Assembly (NCBI GenBank): GCA_907163375.1
Contig: CAJQUW010014401.1
Coordinates: forward strand, 124,001-188,000
Direction: 5' to 3'
Source of the DNA: Prostheceraeus crozeri
Lineage: Eukaryota; Platyhelminthes; Polycladida; Euryleptidae
DNA length: 64,000 nucleotides
The position numbers and the translations under genes were made by a program. Under the pieces are notes generated by a model that did not search any database, was not told the origin of the DNA, and saw only the letters and a list, made by a program, of their open reading frames with translations. Shown here in pieces: positions 55,740-64,000 of this stretch. Each line of letters opens with the position of its first letter. Position 1 is the stretch's first letter.

Positions 55740-55753
55740 TTTATTGAAATAAA
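55740..55753. terminator. Convergent polyadenylation signals
   Basis: AATAAA at 55,748-55,753 (plus, for virion-type protein B) and AATAAA on the minus strand at 55,745-55,740 (for PolB, 160 bp beyond its stop). Confidence 0.6.
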
Positions 55754-55903
55754 AATATGTATATGAAAAAGTCTTTTCACAGTTATAGGGGGAATGGGCT
55801 GACTGTAGGCATATATTCACAAGGAAGAAACGATCTCATGCGATACATAAAACAACCATGTATATCTACAAAAAGCAACATCAAAATACTGAGTTAAAGT
55901 TGA

Positions 55904-58900
55904 TTATGTCAATACATCTCCTGAATGTGGTAGCGTGAGTTTTATTCTTTTGGGTGGAGGTATGTTTGTGTCAGGATGTCCATGTGGAAGAGATGTGTTA
56001 TGTCCTATCCAACACCTCTTATCCTCCCATGCTGAAAGTGCTCGTTTCTTGAACGTGTACGTTTTCACAGTATGAACTTGAGATTTTAAGATTGTCATAT
56101 TGACAAACGTTATAGTTTTATTTTTATAGGCCTTCTTATAGGACCGATGTTTCATTTTATGAACAATGGATTTTGATATACCTTTAGCACGCTTAATACT
56201 ATCTGCACATTCTTTTAGTTTCATGGAATACATTTTAGGACGGAGGAGAATCATTTCATCTATTTCCTTTCCTGCTGTTTCATCCTTAAAACAACCAAGT
56301 TTGGCTTTATTCTGTATGGAATAGAGTGGATGAGTGGGATTGTAGTTAGATGTATCGAAATATTTTTCTAATGACTTACCTACTTCATTAAAATTTAAAT
56401 CTTTTTGAGTGGTAATTCCTAAAAAGAAACTATCTGTATCACCACCCAGCAAGCGAACCTCTTTTACGAGAGGGCATGGTTTTAATATTTTGTAGAAGAG
56501 TTGATACATTTCAAGCTTGGAATAATCTAAAACGGCTTGCCCAATATAGATGGGTTTGCACAACTCAACTTCTGATTTAATCATTTTAACACCTACAAGA
56601 TCCTCATCGATGATGTCTCTATCAATGAAAAGAGGTGATGAGGTCAATTTGTGATATTTTTGTTCATCAACGACTAGTTTGTAATTCATACGTTTTCTAA
56701 CATCCTCCATGGTCTTTCCGAATAGACTATTATTCTTATATTTATAAAAATCCTTTTCAAAATTATTTTGGGCGAGTGCACGTTTTTGACTGTTACTATC
56801 TATGTAGGGTTTGAGGAAGGCTTTCTGTCTAAATTTGATAATGCGGTGAACTGACTTTAGAAGCATGCCCATTTCTAAATAGAATTTTAATATGCAGAAG
56901 TGTACGAGATAATTTTTCTTATCATATTGGGTGAGTAAAAGTTTGCGGCATGGTTTGTACCTTGGCTGTCCACACTCTGTTAAGTTATTATGAAATTGTG
57001 ACATGAATGGTGAAAACATATCTTCAGTCACTTCGCCAGATTCAGGTGCGAGTGGGAAATCAGCAGTTTTATTTTTAATACTATTTGGATAAATCAAATC
57101 CACTTCAAAATAATATCCCCAATCACCTTCATCTGGAATATTCAGTATGTTTGAAGGGTTGGAGTAATACTCAAGCTCATTTTGATTTAACCAACTAAAC
57201 TCGGAATGAGGTAGTGGTTTAGACAGTGAACTGCCATATAAATTATTTTGGTCATAGTACTTTAGGTGGATATGATCATCACCTACTGTTTCAGATTTTA
57301 TATGATGTTTATTTACAAATGTGAGACCACCGCGTATTCCGCGCTCAAATATATTATACATCTCCGGGTCTTGTAAGAGATGAATGGTCTCACCAGTCAT
57401 TTTAAAGGCTGATTTAAAGGACATGGCTGGTAGACTGACAAAGTGGATAGGATCTAATTTGTCTTCTTCTAATGCCACTCGTCGAAACTCCTGAAAGACA
57501 TCAGCCAGCAAAATGACATCTAATTCTAAGTAAGCGATCATATAATCGCCAAACGTTTTACAATTAAATTTTAACCATGCCTCTTGAGCATGTTCATAGT
57601 CCTCTACTGGACAATCTTCACCCGTCAAATCGTTTTTGAATTTGTCAATGGAAGGAAGGGTTGTTTCATTTAGTTTAGACATTGAGCTAAAATACGCATA
57701 AGGAAAGACTCCTTTGCGAGTGATTATTTCATCCGTTAAGTTTGGATAGTGTTTCTTCAAAGTTTGACTATGGGGAAGAAACTTGAGATTACGAACGAGA
57801 GAAGCTAGTGACGCTGACATGAATTGAAATGAATCTAAAAATTTTATTTCGAAGAAGACTGTCTTATTTTCTTTAGTTTTATCTACTGGTACTTTTGCTG
57901 TCATTGCCATGAATTTTTCTCTCGTTTGTGCTATTACATTAAACTGCCACGATTTCATCTGGCTCAACCCTCCTTTTATGAGCATATGACTGTCATAGCC
58001 CTTAAAGTTATGAAAAATGACGGGTAGTACACGACGTCTCAACCTAAGTGAAAAATTACATTTGGAGCAGAGTGCGTTTCTAAATTTACCAGTGATGTGA
58101 TCATGATCACGCACTTTCTTAATTTTATCGTCATCAAACGTTTTATGACATTTAGGACAGGATGTGCAACTTTCAAATTTTTGTTTGTCTTCATCTGACA
58201 TATGTAGTGACTTACGCTGCAATTGGGAATCATATGATTGTTGAAATTTTGCAGCTTTATCGAGAAATTCTAGAAATTTTGAAATGCAATCTTCACCTTG
58301 CCAAGTATGCATTTTGTTTTGTCTATTCCTAAAGTGGTCATGCCATACTTCATAGCAGGATATGGCTGCTGGCTTGTGGATGATATCATCAATGTAGCAT
58401 TCTATGTCTGCGTAAATGACACGCAGGGGACTTAATTCGTCACCATTATCCCTATGTGAAAATATTTTATCTTTGGGCATGCGTTCCATTTGTAATTTAC
58501 CTCGCTTGCACCATTCATAGTGAGTTTCAAATTTATCTTTACTCCAAAATGAGCGGATGCAGCGGTCGCATACAAAATGTTCACCTCTTTTAGAGTGCCC
58601 CAAGTGAGTGTACAAGCGAGAGATTTTGGGAATACCACAGTAGTGCCATTCCTCGCTATCATCTTGTTTTACTAATAAGAGGTTGACTACACGTTCATAA
58701 CAAGTTGAACGTGAATTATAGCGGGCACCCTTCAACCCCTTCTCCCACACGTGAACGACAATTTTAATCTTATTATGTTTTTCGAACGTTTCTACATCTT
58801 TGATTTTCATGTTGTTACTATCACAACCTTCAAAGTCTAGTTCATCCTCCCACTGTCTATAGCTATAGGTGCGATCTCGATGCGCGTTGATATCATTATA

Positions 58901-59876
58901 GTGAAGGATGGATAGGACTGCATATTTGAAACACTGTGATTTACAATCAACATTGATGACAGCTTTCTTATTATACAACGTTTTTGGAAGTTTAAATGTG
59001 CCTCGAGCTGCATGACTTTCTAATAGGGAAATTTTGAATATGGCTGAGTCCACACCATCAAAAATGAGAGCGCTGTCGCGTTGATTGAATTTATCTACAT
59101 TTGATTTTAAACATTGAATGTGAAAATTTAGCCAAGACTCGCAGTCTACAACTTCGGTTGCGGAAGAGGAAGGAATATGAAACTGTATTCTCTCCGTCAC
59201 TTGACCCGTTTGAAAATCTATTTTAATATATTTTAGTTTAAGGTAGATGAGCGCCTTCATTCTAAAATTGTCTAAATTATTGAAGAGCGCTTCGATAATG
59301 TTAGAATTTTGAAGGAGCCACCCAGGAAAATCTACAATTTGAGTATTGGACTCCATGCAGTAGTCGCGTACTAAATTATTATGTGAAACATTAATGAGGG
59401 AGATGGTAGAGGTACCGTTGGTGTAGTGATCATTTGCATGCGTGTGTTGAAGTCTGTGCGAAGATCGCTGAAAGTGACTATCAAAAGAAAGAGGGCACAA
59501 ATCGCAAGGAAAGGAGATGTCATCGTCAGAATCAACTTCACCTCCGGAGATTGACACCGCTTTGCGTTGACACACACGTTGTTTGATGTGTCGAAGGAGA
59601 CTGTGCTTCCTTGTAAACATATGTCCGCAGTCGGCACATTCCCACTCGTTGCCTTGCCGCGAGAGTCCTGAGCTGGAACTCACATCACCTGAAAGAGAAA
59701 TCATTCTTTCATCTCTGTTCAAGCCTCAGTGTAGTGTTACAACCTACCTTGACTCAATAACTCTAAACTTTCCTCGAGAAGAGAGGGCGTTGGTGATGAA
59801 GTTGATGCCTGAAATTGAGGAAGATGCTATTAGTCACACGTTTGAGGGAGATGAGAGGAAATTTTCAACTTACCAT
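55904..59876 (-). CDS. polB: Protein-primed DNA polymerase B, three exons
   Basis: Replicates the element. Exon 1 is only the ATG (59,876-59,874) followed by GTAAGT; exon 2 is 59,808-59,748 (donor GTAGGT); exon 3 is 59,688-55,904 after CTCTTTCAG. Phases agree. In exon 3: two zinc-finger-like units near the front (WECADCGHMF; FPCDLCPLSF with H-x3-H); a domain shared with the 45,465 gene (about 150-240); a Cys/His region starting VDCKSQCFKYA (about 255) that resembles OTU-like proteases; exonuclease motifs YADIECYID, FHNFKGYDSH and YLELDVILLAD; polymerase motifs DQNNLYGS (A), KNNSLFGK (B) and GGDTDSFF (C). All catalytic residues are present and the frame is intact. Residue numbers count from the open frame at 59,722. 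Confidence 0.92.
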
Positions 59877-59984
59877 TTCAACGAAATCAAGTTTAAGGTT
59901 GATACTTCTACAAGATAGAGACTTCACTCAAATAATAGTCAAAGAGAGAGATCGTGCGTTCGTCACTTGTATGATTCACAGATT

Positions 59985-60019
59985 AAATGAAATGACCTGA
60001 ATGTCACTTTGCTTATATA
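59985..60019 (-). promoter_or_regulatory. TATA-initiator promoter of PolB
   Basis: TATATAAG on the minus strand at 60,019-60,012 and TCATTT at 59,990-59,985, initiator A about 31 bp downstream. The ATG-only exon follows about 110 bp further on. Confidence 0.75.
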
Positions 60020-60054
60020 CTTTCATCCTCTTCATTCATTGGATGTTCATTCTG

Positions 60055-60106
60055 ATTGGCTGCTTGTGTATACTTAAGAATTAGAAAAATGTTAAAGTTA
60101 TCATTA
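60055..60106 (+). promoter_or_regulatory. Divergent promoter of the 60.1-kb gene
   Basis: ATTGG (inverted CCAAT) at 60,055, TATACTTAAG at 60,069-60,078 and TCATTA at 60,101-60,106, initiator A 34 bp downstream of the TATA start. Together with the PolB promoter it forms a bidirectional control region. Confidence 0.55.
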
Positions 60107-60132
60107 TTCAAAGTCAGCATTTCAAAGACAAC

Positions 60133-60570
60133 ATGACAAGTCCTCCAACAACACCAAATACCGCATTGGAGTTCTCCTCTCCATATACATCAGCAAAGGT
60201 GCTCGTTACACCAAATGCACCAAGAAAGGCGAAGGTGGAGAAGACATACAATCTCGACAATATACGAAAGTTATCATTATCGGAGGAGGATGAAGAGGAG
60301 TTGCCCGACCTAACAGGCATACGGTGGAAATATTTACAATATGATGCCGAAGGGGTGATGGAGATGACCAGCAAGTCGCACTTGCATCAAATATGGGAGT
60401 GGTACACCCCTAACTCCCAACCGCGAACCGTGGCGGAGTGGGCGTACATTGAGAAAGTGAGGGACGCTGCAGAAGAACGTTTAAAGCAGCTCAACTGTTT
60501 TTGTAATCTATGTGAAGCCAGACTCTGGGACGATATTGACGATGAAGACCTTTTGAAATACATGCCATAA
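60133..60570 (+). CDS. Small acidic protein, divergent from PolB
   Basis: 145 codons. The N-terminus is Ser/Thr/Pro-rich, then KLSLSEEDEEELPDL (acidic) at about residue 50, a WKYLQYDAEGVMEM...HQIWEWYTP block, and NCFCNLCEARLWDDIDDEDLL at the end with a C-x-C-x2-C cluster. I do not recognise it. Its own promoter and the stop codon overlapped by AATAAA (60,569-60,574) support it as a real short gene. Acidic early regulators of this size occur in many DNA viruses; the role is unknown. Confidence 0.65.
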   Translation: MTSPPTTPNTALEFSSPYTSAKVLVTPNAPRKAKVEKTYNLDNIRKLSLSEEDEEELPDLTGIRWKYLQYDAEGVMEMTSKSHLHQIWEWYTPNSQPRTVAEWAYIEKVRDAAEERLKQLNCFCNLCEARLWDDIDDEDLLKYMP

Positions 60571-60635
60571 TAAATGTTTATTTCGTATTATCTTTGCTTT
60601 CATACTGACTTACTTGAATGGGGTTTTAGTGAATA

Positions 60636-61025
60636 ATTTAACCATGTATACTTTTTCATTTGGAAATAGTAGCACGCTTAGTCTAACTTGTAAATCTAAA
60701 AACATTTCATATGGACGATGATGGTAGATAAAATAGTGTCAAATAAATTAAGATAGCTTACACTTCTGATACAGGGATAGCAATCGACTGCGATCCATGT
60801 GTAAAGAGCTTGTTAGACTATGGATGGGCTTAAGTGGATGATTTAACCATGTATACTTTTTCATTTGGAAATAGTAGCACGCTTAGTCTAACTTGTAAAT
60901 CTAAAAACATTTCATATGGACGATGATGGTAGATAAAATAGTGTCAAATAAATTAAGATAGCTTACACTTCTGATACAGGGATAGCAATCGACTGCGATC
61001 CATGTGTAAAGAGCTTGTTAGACTA
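60636..61025. repeat. 205-bp-period tandem duplication
   Basis: Copies 60,636-60,820 and 60,841-61,025 look identical over 185 bp, separated by 20 bp. No convincing coding frame. Each ends with a CAGGGATAGCAATCGACTGC word that also occurs twice in the 519-bp repeats at 61,865 and 62,384. Confidence 0.85.
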
Positions 61026-61521
61026 CGGAAGAGAGAAGTGTGTTATGTTGCGTGTGGCGCGTGAGTGTCCTCCCATTTCATTCCATTCATCAATTCGTCT
61101 CATTGATAGAGACAGGTAGAACTCATGGTTCTCATAACGTATGCAATGGAAAGTTTTAGGCAACCTTCGACAGTTGGCTAAATGTCGCCCTGGCGCGAAT
61201 GCATACTACGTTGAGACAGAGGCAATCACTTGCAAACATGACGCAGAGAGGTTTAACAAGATTGACCATTGCCGAATGTCCCTTGCGGTATACATAGCTA
61301 CGGGTTTCACCGCCGCCCTTTACAGGAACGCCCGTCGAAAGGAAGTATTACACCGAACTGCATTTGCAACGTTCAAGTTGACTGATAGCAGATTCAACTT
61401 AATGATAGTATTCGCCAGTCCGAAGACTGCCCAGGGCAAACCGCGAGGAGGTTCTATCATGTCTTGCCCCATGGTGGCCCTTAAGAGAGCCGATGGTTCG
61501 TTCTCGGGAGTAACAAGATGA

Positions 61522-61773
61522 CTATTGGCTTGAATAGTCAATAGGTATGACGGTTAGGTTCTCGTATACCCTATACCGCCTAAGCCGTGGTGGTGCATCT
61601 GGCACCTTTCGGATGCGGGTGGTATTTGGAGTCCACACCTCATCCGTCCAAACGATCCTCTTGATCTTCCCCTTCTTCTCATCCTCATCCCACTCGTCGA
61701 GGATGACGAACTCGGGAATGCCGTTGTCTTCATCAGTGAAGACGGGAATATTGTCGGCAGATGTCGCTTCCAT
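61522..61773 (-). CDS. Small acidic protein, copy 1
   Basis: 83 codons from ATG 61,773. An acidic stretch (FVILDEWDEDEKKGKIKRIVW at about 22-42; first 20 residues of it are the key part) is followed by PDAPPRLRRYRVYENL. No known domain. A TATA-initiator promoter 15-48 bp upstream supports it. Copy 2, 519 bp to the right, is identical in protein. Confidence 0.6.
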   Translation of the reverse strand: MEATSADNIPVFTDEDNGIPEFVILDEWDEDEKKGKIKRIVWTDEVWTPNTTRIRKVPDAPPRLRRYRVYENLTVIPIDYSSQ

Positions 61774-61787
61774 CGTGACTTCAAATT

Positions 61788-61821
61788 GAATGAGAAGCGC
61801 TACAATCTTCTGGCTTATATA
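61788..61821 (-). promoter_or_regulatory. TATA-initiator promoter, small gene copy 1
   Basis: TATATAAG at 61,821-61,814 and TCATTC at 61,793-61,788 on the minus strand, initiator A 30 bp downstream. Confidence 0.75.
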
Positions 61822-62040
61822 GGGTTTTCAACAATGAATTGCTCAACAGCGAATCAGAATGCTTCAGGGATAGCAATCGACTGCATAATGTTCAAGTTGA
61901 CTGATAGCAGATTCAACTTAATGATAGTATTCGCCAGTCCGAAGACTGCCCAGGGCAAACCGCGAGGAGGTTCTATCATGTCTTGCCCCATGGTGGCCCT
62001 TAAGAGAGCCGATGGTTCGTTCTCGGGAGTAACAAGATGA

Positions 62041-62292
62041 CTATTGGCTTGAATAGTCAATAGGTATGACGGTTAGGTTCTCGTATACCCTATACCGCCT
62101 AAGCCGTGGTGGTGCATCTGGCACCTTTCGGATGCGGGTGGTATTTGGAGTCCACACCTCATCCGTCCAAACGATCCTCTTGATCTTCCCCTTCTTCTCA
62201 TCCTCATCCCACTCGTCGAGGATGACGAACTCGGGAATGCCGTTGTCTTCATCAGTGAAGACGGGAATATTGTCGGCAGATGTCGCTTCCAT
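62041..62292 (-). CDS. Small acidic protein, copy 2
   Basis: Exact duplicate of the 83-codon gene in the first 519-bp unit, with the same promoter. Identity at both DNA and protein level points to a very recent duplication, gene conversion or an assembly effect. Increased dosage of an early protein is one possible benefit (inference). Confidence 0.6.
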   Translation of the reverse strand: MEATSADNIPVFTDEDNGIPEFVILDEWDEDEKKGKIKRIVWTDEVWTPNTTRIRKVPDAPPRLRRYRVYENLTVIPIDYSSQ

Positions 62293-62306
62293 CGTGACTT
62301 CAAATT

Positions 62307-62340
62307 GAATGAGAAGCGCTACAATCTTCTGGCTTATATA
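62307..62340 (-). promoter_or_regulatory. TATA-initiator promoter, small gene copy 2
   Basis: TATATAAG at 62,340-62,333 and TCATTC at 62,312-62,307 on the minus strand, same spacing as copy 1. Confidence 0.75.
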
Positions 62341-62556
62341 GGGTTTTCAACAATGAATTGCTCAACAGCGAATCAGAATGCTTCAGGGATAGCAATCGAC
62401 TGCATAATGTTCAAGTTGACTGATAGCAGATTCAACTTAATGATAGTATTCGCCAGTCCGAAGACTGCCCAGGGCAAACCGCGAGGAGGTTCTATCATGT
62501 CTTGCCCCATGGTGGCCCTTAAGAGAGCCGATGGTTCGTTCTCGGGAGTCGTCATC

Positions 62557-62823
62557 CTACAGCCTACCAATTCTGCTGAGAGAGTCAAAGACTCTCTCTT
62601 TGGTAGCACTGTCGACTTCCACACTAACTGGCATGTGAGTATAGAGTGGAATGTAGCACCATTCCGTTGGATTGACAGCAGTTGCTGTCATCGGATTGCC
62701 AATCCGAGCAAGATTGTTGTGGACTCTGTCTTGCTCCTCTAGCCTGACAAACTCCTCAAATAAATTTCGCGGCCTTATCTGCGGTCCGCGAGGAGAGCTA
62801 ACTTGACTGTTCGGCGTCTGCAT
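62557..62823 (-). CDS. Small protein with its own TATA promoter
   Basis: 88 codons from ATG 62,823: QTPNSQVSSPRGPQ at the front, then NLFEEFVRLEEQDRVHNNL and PTEWCYIPLYTHMPVSVEV. No recognised domain. It is unique sequence adjoining the third 137-bp core. Promoter TATATAAA lies 32-39 bp upstream. A plus-strand frame overlaps it, but the promoter favours this strand. Confidence 0.5.
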   Translation of the reverse strand: MQTPNSQVSSPRGPQIRPRNLFEEFVRLEEQDRVHNNLARIGNPMTATAVNPTEWCYIPLYTHMPVSVEVDSATKERVFDSLSRIGRL

Positions 62824-62828
62824 GATTG

Positions 62829-62862
62829 AAATGAAATGAAATGAGAGGCAGTGGTTTATATA
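62829..62862 (-). promoter_or_regulatory. TATA-initiator promoter of the 62.8-kb gene
   Basis: TATATAAA at 62,862-62,855 and three overlapping TCATTT words, one at 62,834-62,829 with initiator A 30 bp downstream. The fourth 137-bp core begins 22 bp further upstream. Confidence 0.65.
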
Positions 62863-63119
62863 CCCCTCTAACGCGACGCAACGTTCAAGTTGACTGATAG
62901 CAGATTCAACTTAATGATAGTATTCGCCAGTCCGAAGACTGCCCAGGGCAAACCGCGTGGAGGTTCTATCATGTCTTGCCCCTAGGTGGCCCTTAAGAGA
63001 GCCGATGGTTCGTTCTCGGGAGTAAATTGATGGGGTGGTGAAGGCGGGCAAAGATCTGCAATGAAAATGATATGTATTAAAATAGGATATACTATCTTAT
63101 TTGCTTTTCACTTACCAAG

Positions 63120-64000
63120 TTAGTCATCCTTAGGTAGTCTCGCGCGTTTCCGAATCGAAAATTTATGCAAGTGACCGCGCATTCGTAAGCTGGCGTGGAG
63201 GCATTTTTTCGTGGGATGACCGTTGTAGCATAGGATGGATTCGTCTAAATTCTGGTTTACGAGTACTTCGCCGGCCAAATGATTGTCCCGAATAGGGATG
63301 TGAAATTCAAACAAACGATCCTCATTCACACGTTCCCACTCATCCCTCATGCGCTCCAACTTCTCACACGCCTGCCTCTCATCACCCCGCCGAGCCACAG
63401 TCCTCTCCAACTCAACATTCCTCGCTCTCAACACACTCATCTCCTTCATCATCTCCTCAAACTTCGCCTCTGCATCTCTCATTCTTCTCTCCGCAGCACT
63501 CGCCCTCTTCTCACACGCATCATTCTTCTCTTCCAACTCTCGCGTCTTATTCTTCAAATCAGTCACACAACGCCTCATTCTAATGTTTTCATCCGCCACC
63601 TCCTTCGACTTCAAATCCTTCTTTTTCAACTCATCCAACTCCTTCACAACTTCATCCTTCACTTTCTTCAAACTCTCAAACTTATTCACTAACAACTCAT
63701 GCGCCATCTGCTGCGAAACATGTCTCTTCTCTTCATCCTTCAACCACCTCGCCGACTGCATACGAATCCCACCACTCTTCACTTTTGGGGAAGATGAGCT
63801 CTTCGGGGGGTCGGTGATGACGATGTTGGACACCTCCGATGACGAAGAGCTCAACTTCCTCACACGCTTCCTCACACGCTCCCTATCTAAATCCACATCA
63901 TCCTCATCATCACTCTCAAGCACTCTCTTCCGCTGCTCAATCTCACCCTCCAACGACGCAACCGCTCTCGCCAACTCATCATTCTCAACAACATTCTCAA
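63120..64000 (-). CDS. Coiled-coil protein, 5' end outside the window
   Basis: The frame is open to the right edge, so the start is beyond 64,000; over 293 codons are visible. The first part is acidic/basic (ESDDEDDVDLDRERVRKRVRK), then Ser-rich. Residues about 95-225 form a long heptad-type coiled coil (KFESLKKVKDEVVKELDELKK, and several similar stretches). The C-terminal 60 residues include HIPIRDNHLAGEVLVNQNLD and a Cys/His region (ILCYNGHPTKKCLHASLRMRGH) ending in a basic tail. Family unknown to me. Residues 20 apart are cited only as markers. A structural or replication-scaffold role is possible. Confidence 0.6.
   Translation of the reverse strand, partial: ENVVENDELARAVASLEGEIEQRKRVLESDDEDDVDLDRERVRKRVRKLSSSSSEVSNIVITDPPKSSSSPKVKSGGIRMQSARWLKDEEKRHVSQQMAHELLVNKFESLKKVKDEVVKELDELKKKDLKSKEVADENIRMRRCVTDLKNKTRELEEKNDACEKRASAAERRMRDAEAKFEEMMKEMSVLRARNVELERTVARRGDERQACEKLERMRDEWERVNEDRLFEFHIPIRDNHLAGEVLVNQNLDESILCYNGHPTKKCLHASLRMRGHLHKFSIRKRARLPKDD

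Larger units (their letters stand above)
61372..63021. repeat. 519-bp tandem repeats and four copies of a 137-bp core
   Basis: A 519-bp unit starting TTCAAGTTGACTGATAGCAG occurs at 61,372 and 61,891, with a third partial copy from 62,410 and a fourth core at 62,884. Copies 1 and 2 appear identical, including the small gene inside. The 137-bp core is shared by all four; only the fourth shows a few substitutions. Cores 2-4 each lie just upstream (minus strand) of a TATA-initiator promoter. Confidence 0.9.
42960..64000. mobile_element. Polinton/Maverick (adintovirus-like) element, right end outside window
   Basis: The region encodes the diagnostic Polinton set: protein-primed family B DNA polymerase, retroviral-type integrase with a chromodomain, A32/FtsK-type packaging ATPase, adenain-type protease and a jelly-roll capsid-type protein, plus short basic virion-type proteins. 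Coding density jumps from near zero to over 85% at about 43.9 kb. The left edge is placed at the change from AT-rich host DNA to GC-rich repeats at about 42,960-43,020. No right inverted repeat was found, and the last gene runs off the window, so the element exceeds 21 kb. Such elements are thought to be integrated virus genomes. Confidence 0.93.

Noticed and set aside
61141..61521. Plus-strand 126-codon frame through the first 137-bp core
   Set aside because: It reads well in the core (RFNLMIVFAS, GSIMSCPMVALKR) and could be a gene remnant, but each core copy continues into different sequence, there is no promoter, and the nearby TATA signals all point to the minus strand. Left undecided, not listed as a gene.
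62800..63100. Right terminal inverted repeat of the Polinton
   Set aside because: No match to the left-end repeats was found here, and the coiled-coil gene continues past the window edge.
63279..63692. Plus-strand frame rich in Leu, His and Ser
   Set aside because: Antisense shadow of the coiled-coil gene; composition mirrors its Lys/Glu codons.
1..64000. CRISPR arrays, bacterial operons or ribosome binding sites
   Set aside because: Introns, poly-A signals and transposon families show animal DNA; no spaced direct repeats of CRISPR type were seen.

Overview
The window is animal nuclear DNA. It is AT-rich and has no dense gene content. It carries spliced transposon genes with GT-AG introns, polyadenylation signals, microsatellites and many families of eukaryotic mobile elements. 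Frequent TACATGTA- and TAGGCCTA-type words and the element mix suggest an aquatic invertebrate, but I cannot name the species. No host gene with recognisable homology was seen.

Positions 1-42,950 are a repeat-rich host region. In order it holds: a tRNA-like/hammerhead-ribozyme repeat and a Penelope GIY-YIG fragment (1.2-1.8 kb); a nested palindrome (3.0-3.5 kb); a foldback repeat (7.4-7.7 kb); a mariner/Tc1 element with long inverted repeats, a TA target duplication and a transposase broken by two stop codons (7.8-9.5 kb); an RTE-type reverse transcriptase relic (17.2-18.3 kb); a PIF/Harbinger element with both genes and a TAA duplication (20.4-23.95 kb); a piggyBac relic with a TTAA duplication (26.1-27.9 kb); two clusters of TGACGCA/TGACTCA words (28.5 and 36.0 kb); a near-perfect 478-bp-arm palindrome with two head-to-head GIY-YIG ORFs (30.3-31.3 kb); and a hAT-type MITE with an 8-bp target duplication (37.0-37.7 kb).

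From about 43 kb to beyond the right edge lies a Polinton/Maverick (adintovirus-like) endogenous DNA virus. Left to right on the plus strand: a spliced gene of unknown function, a RING-like ORF, a DEDDh-exonuclease-like ORF, a free-standing relative of the polymerase N-terminal domain, a membrane RING-like protein, a basic pVI/pX-like protein, the A32-type packaging ATPase, a conserved Polinton protein, a Cys-rich ORF, a frameshifted chromodomain integrase, a second basic pX-like protein, a double-jelly-roll capsid-type protein and an adenain-type protease. Then come a minus-strand block (TATA-binding-protein-like gene and two PC4-like paralogues), two plus-strand paralogous virion-type proteins, the minus-strand protein-primed DNA polymerase B, and a right arm of small genes built from tandem duplications, ending in a partial coiled-coil gene.

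The most interesting feature is what looks like a self-contained transcription system. The element encodes a TBP-fold protein of about 181 residues. At least six of its genes, the TBP-like gene included, have a TATA box about 30 bp upstream of a TCATT initiator. A second motif, ATGCAAA, lies 10-50 bp upstream of structural-gene starts. Two genes (the first left gene and PolB) share a leader in which the first coding exon is only the ATG, followed directly by GTAAGT. The early/late split suggested by these motifs is inference.
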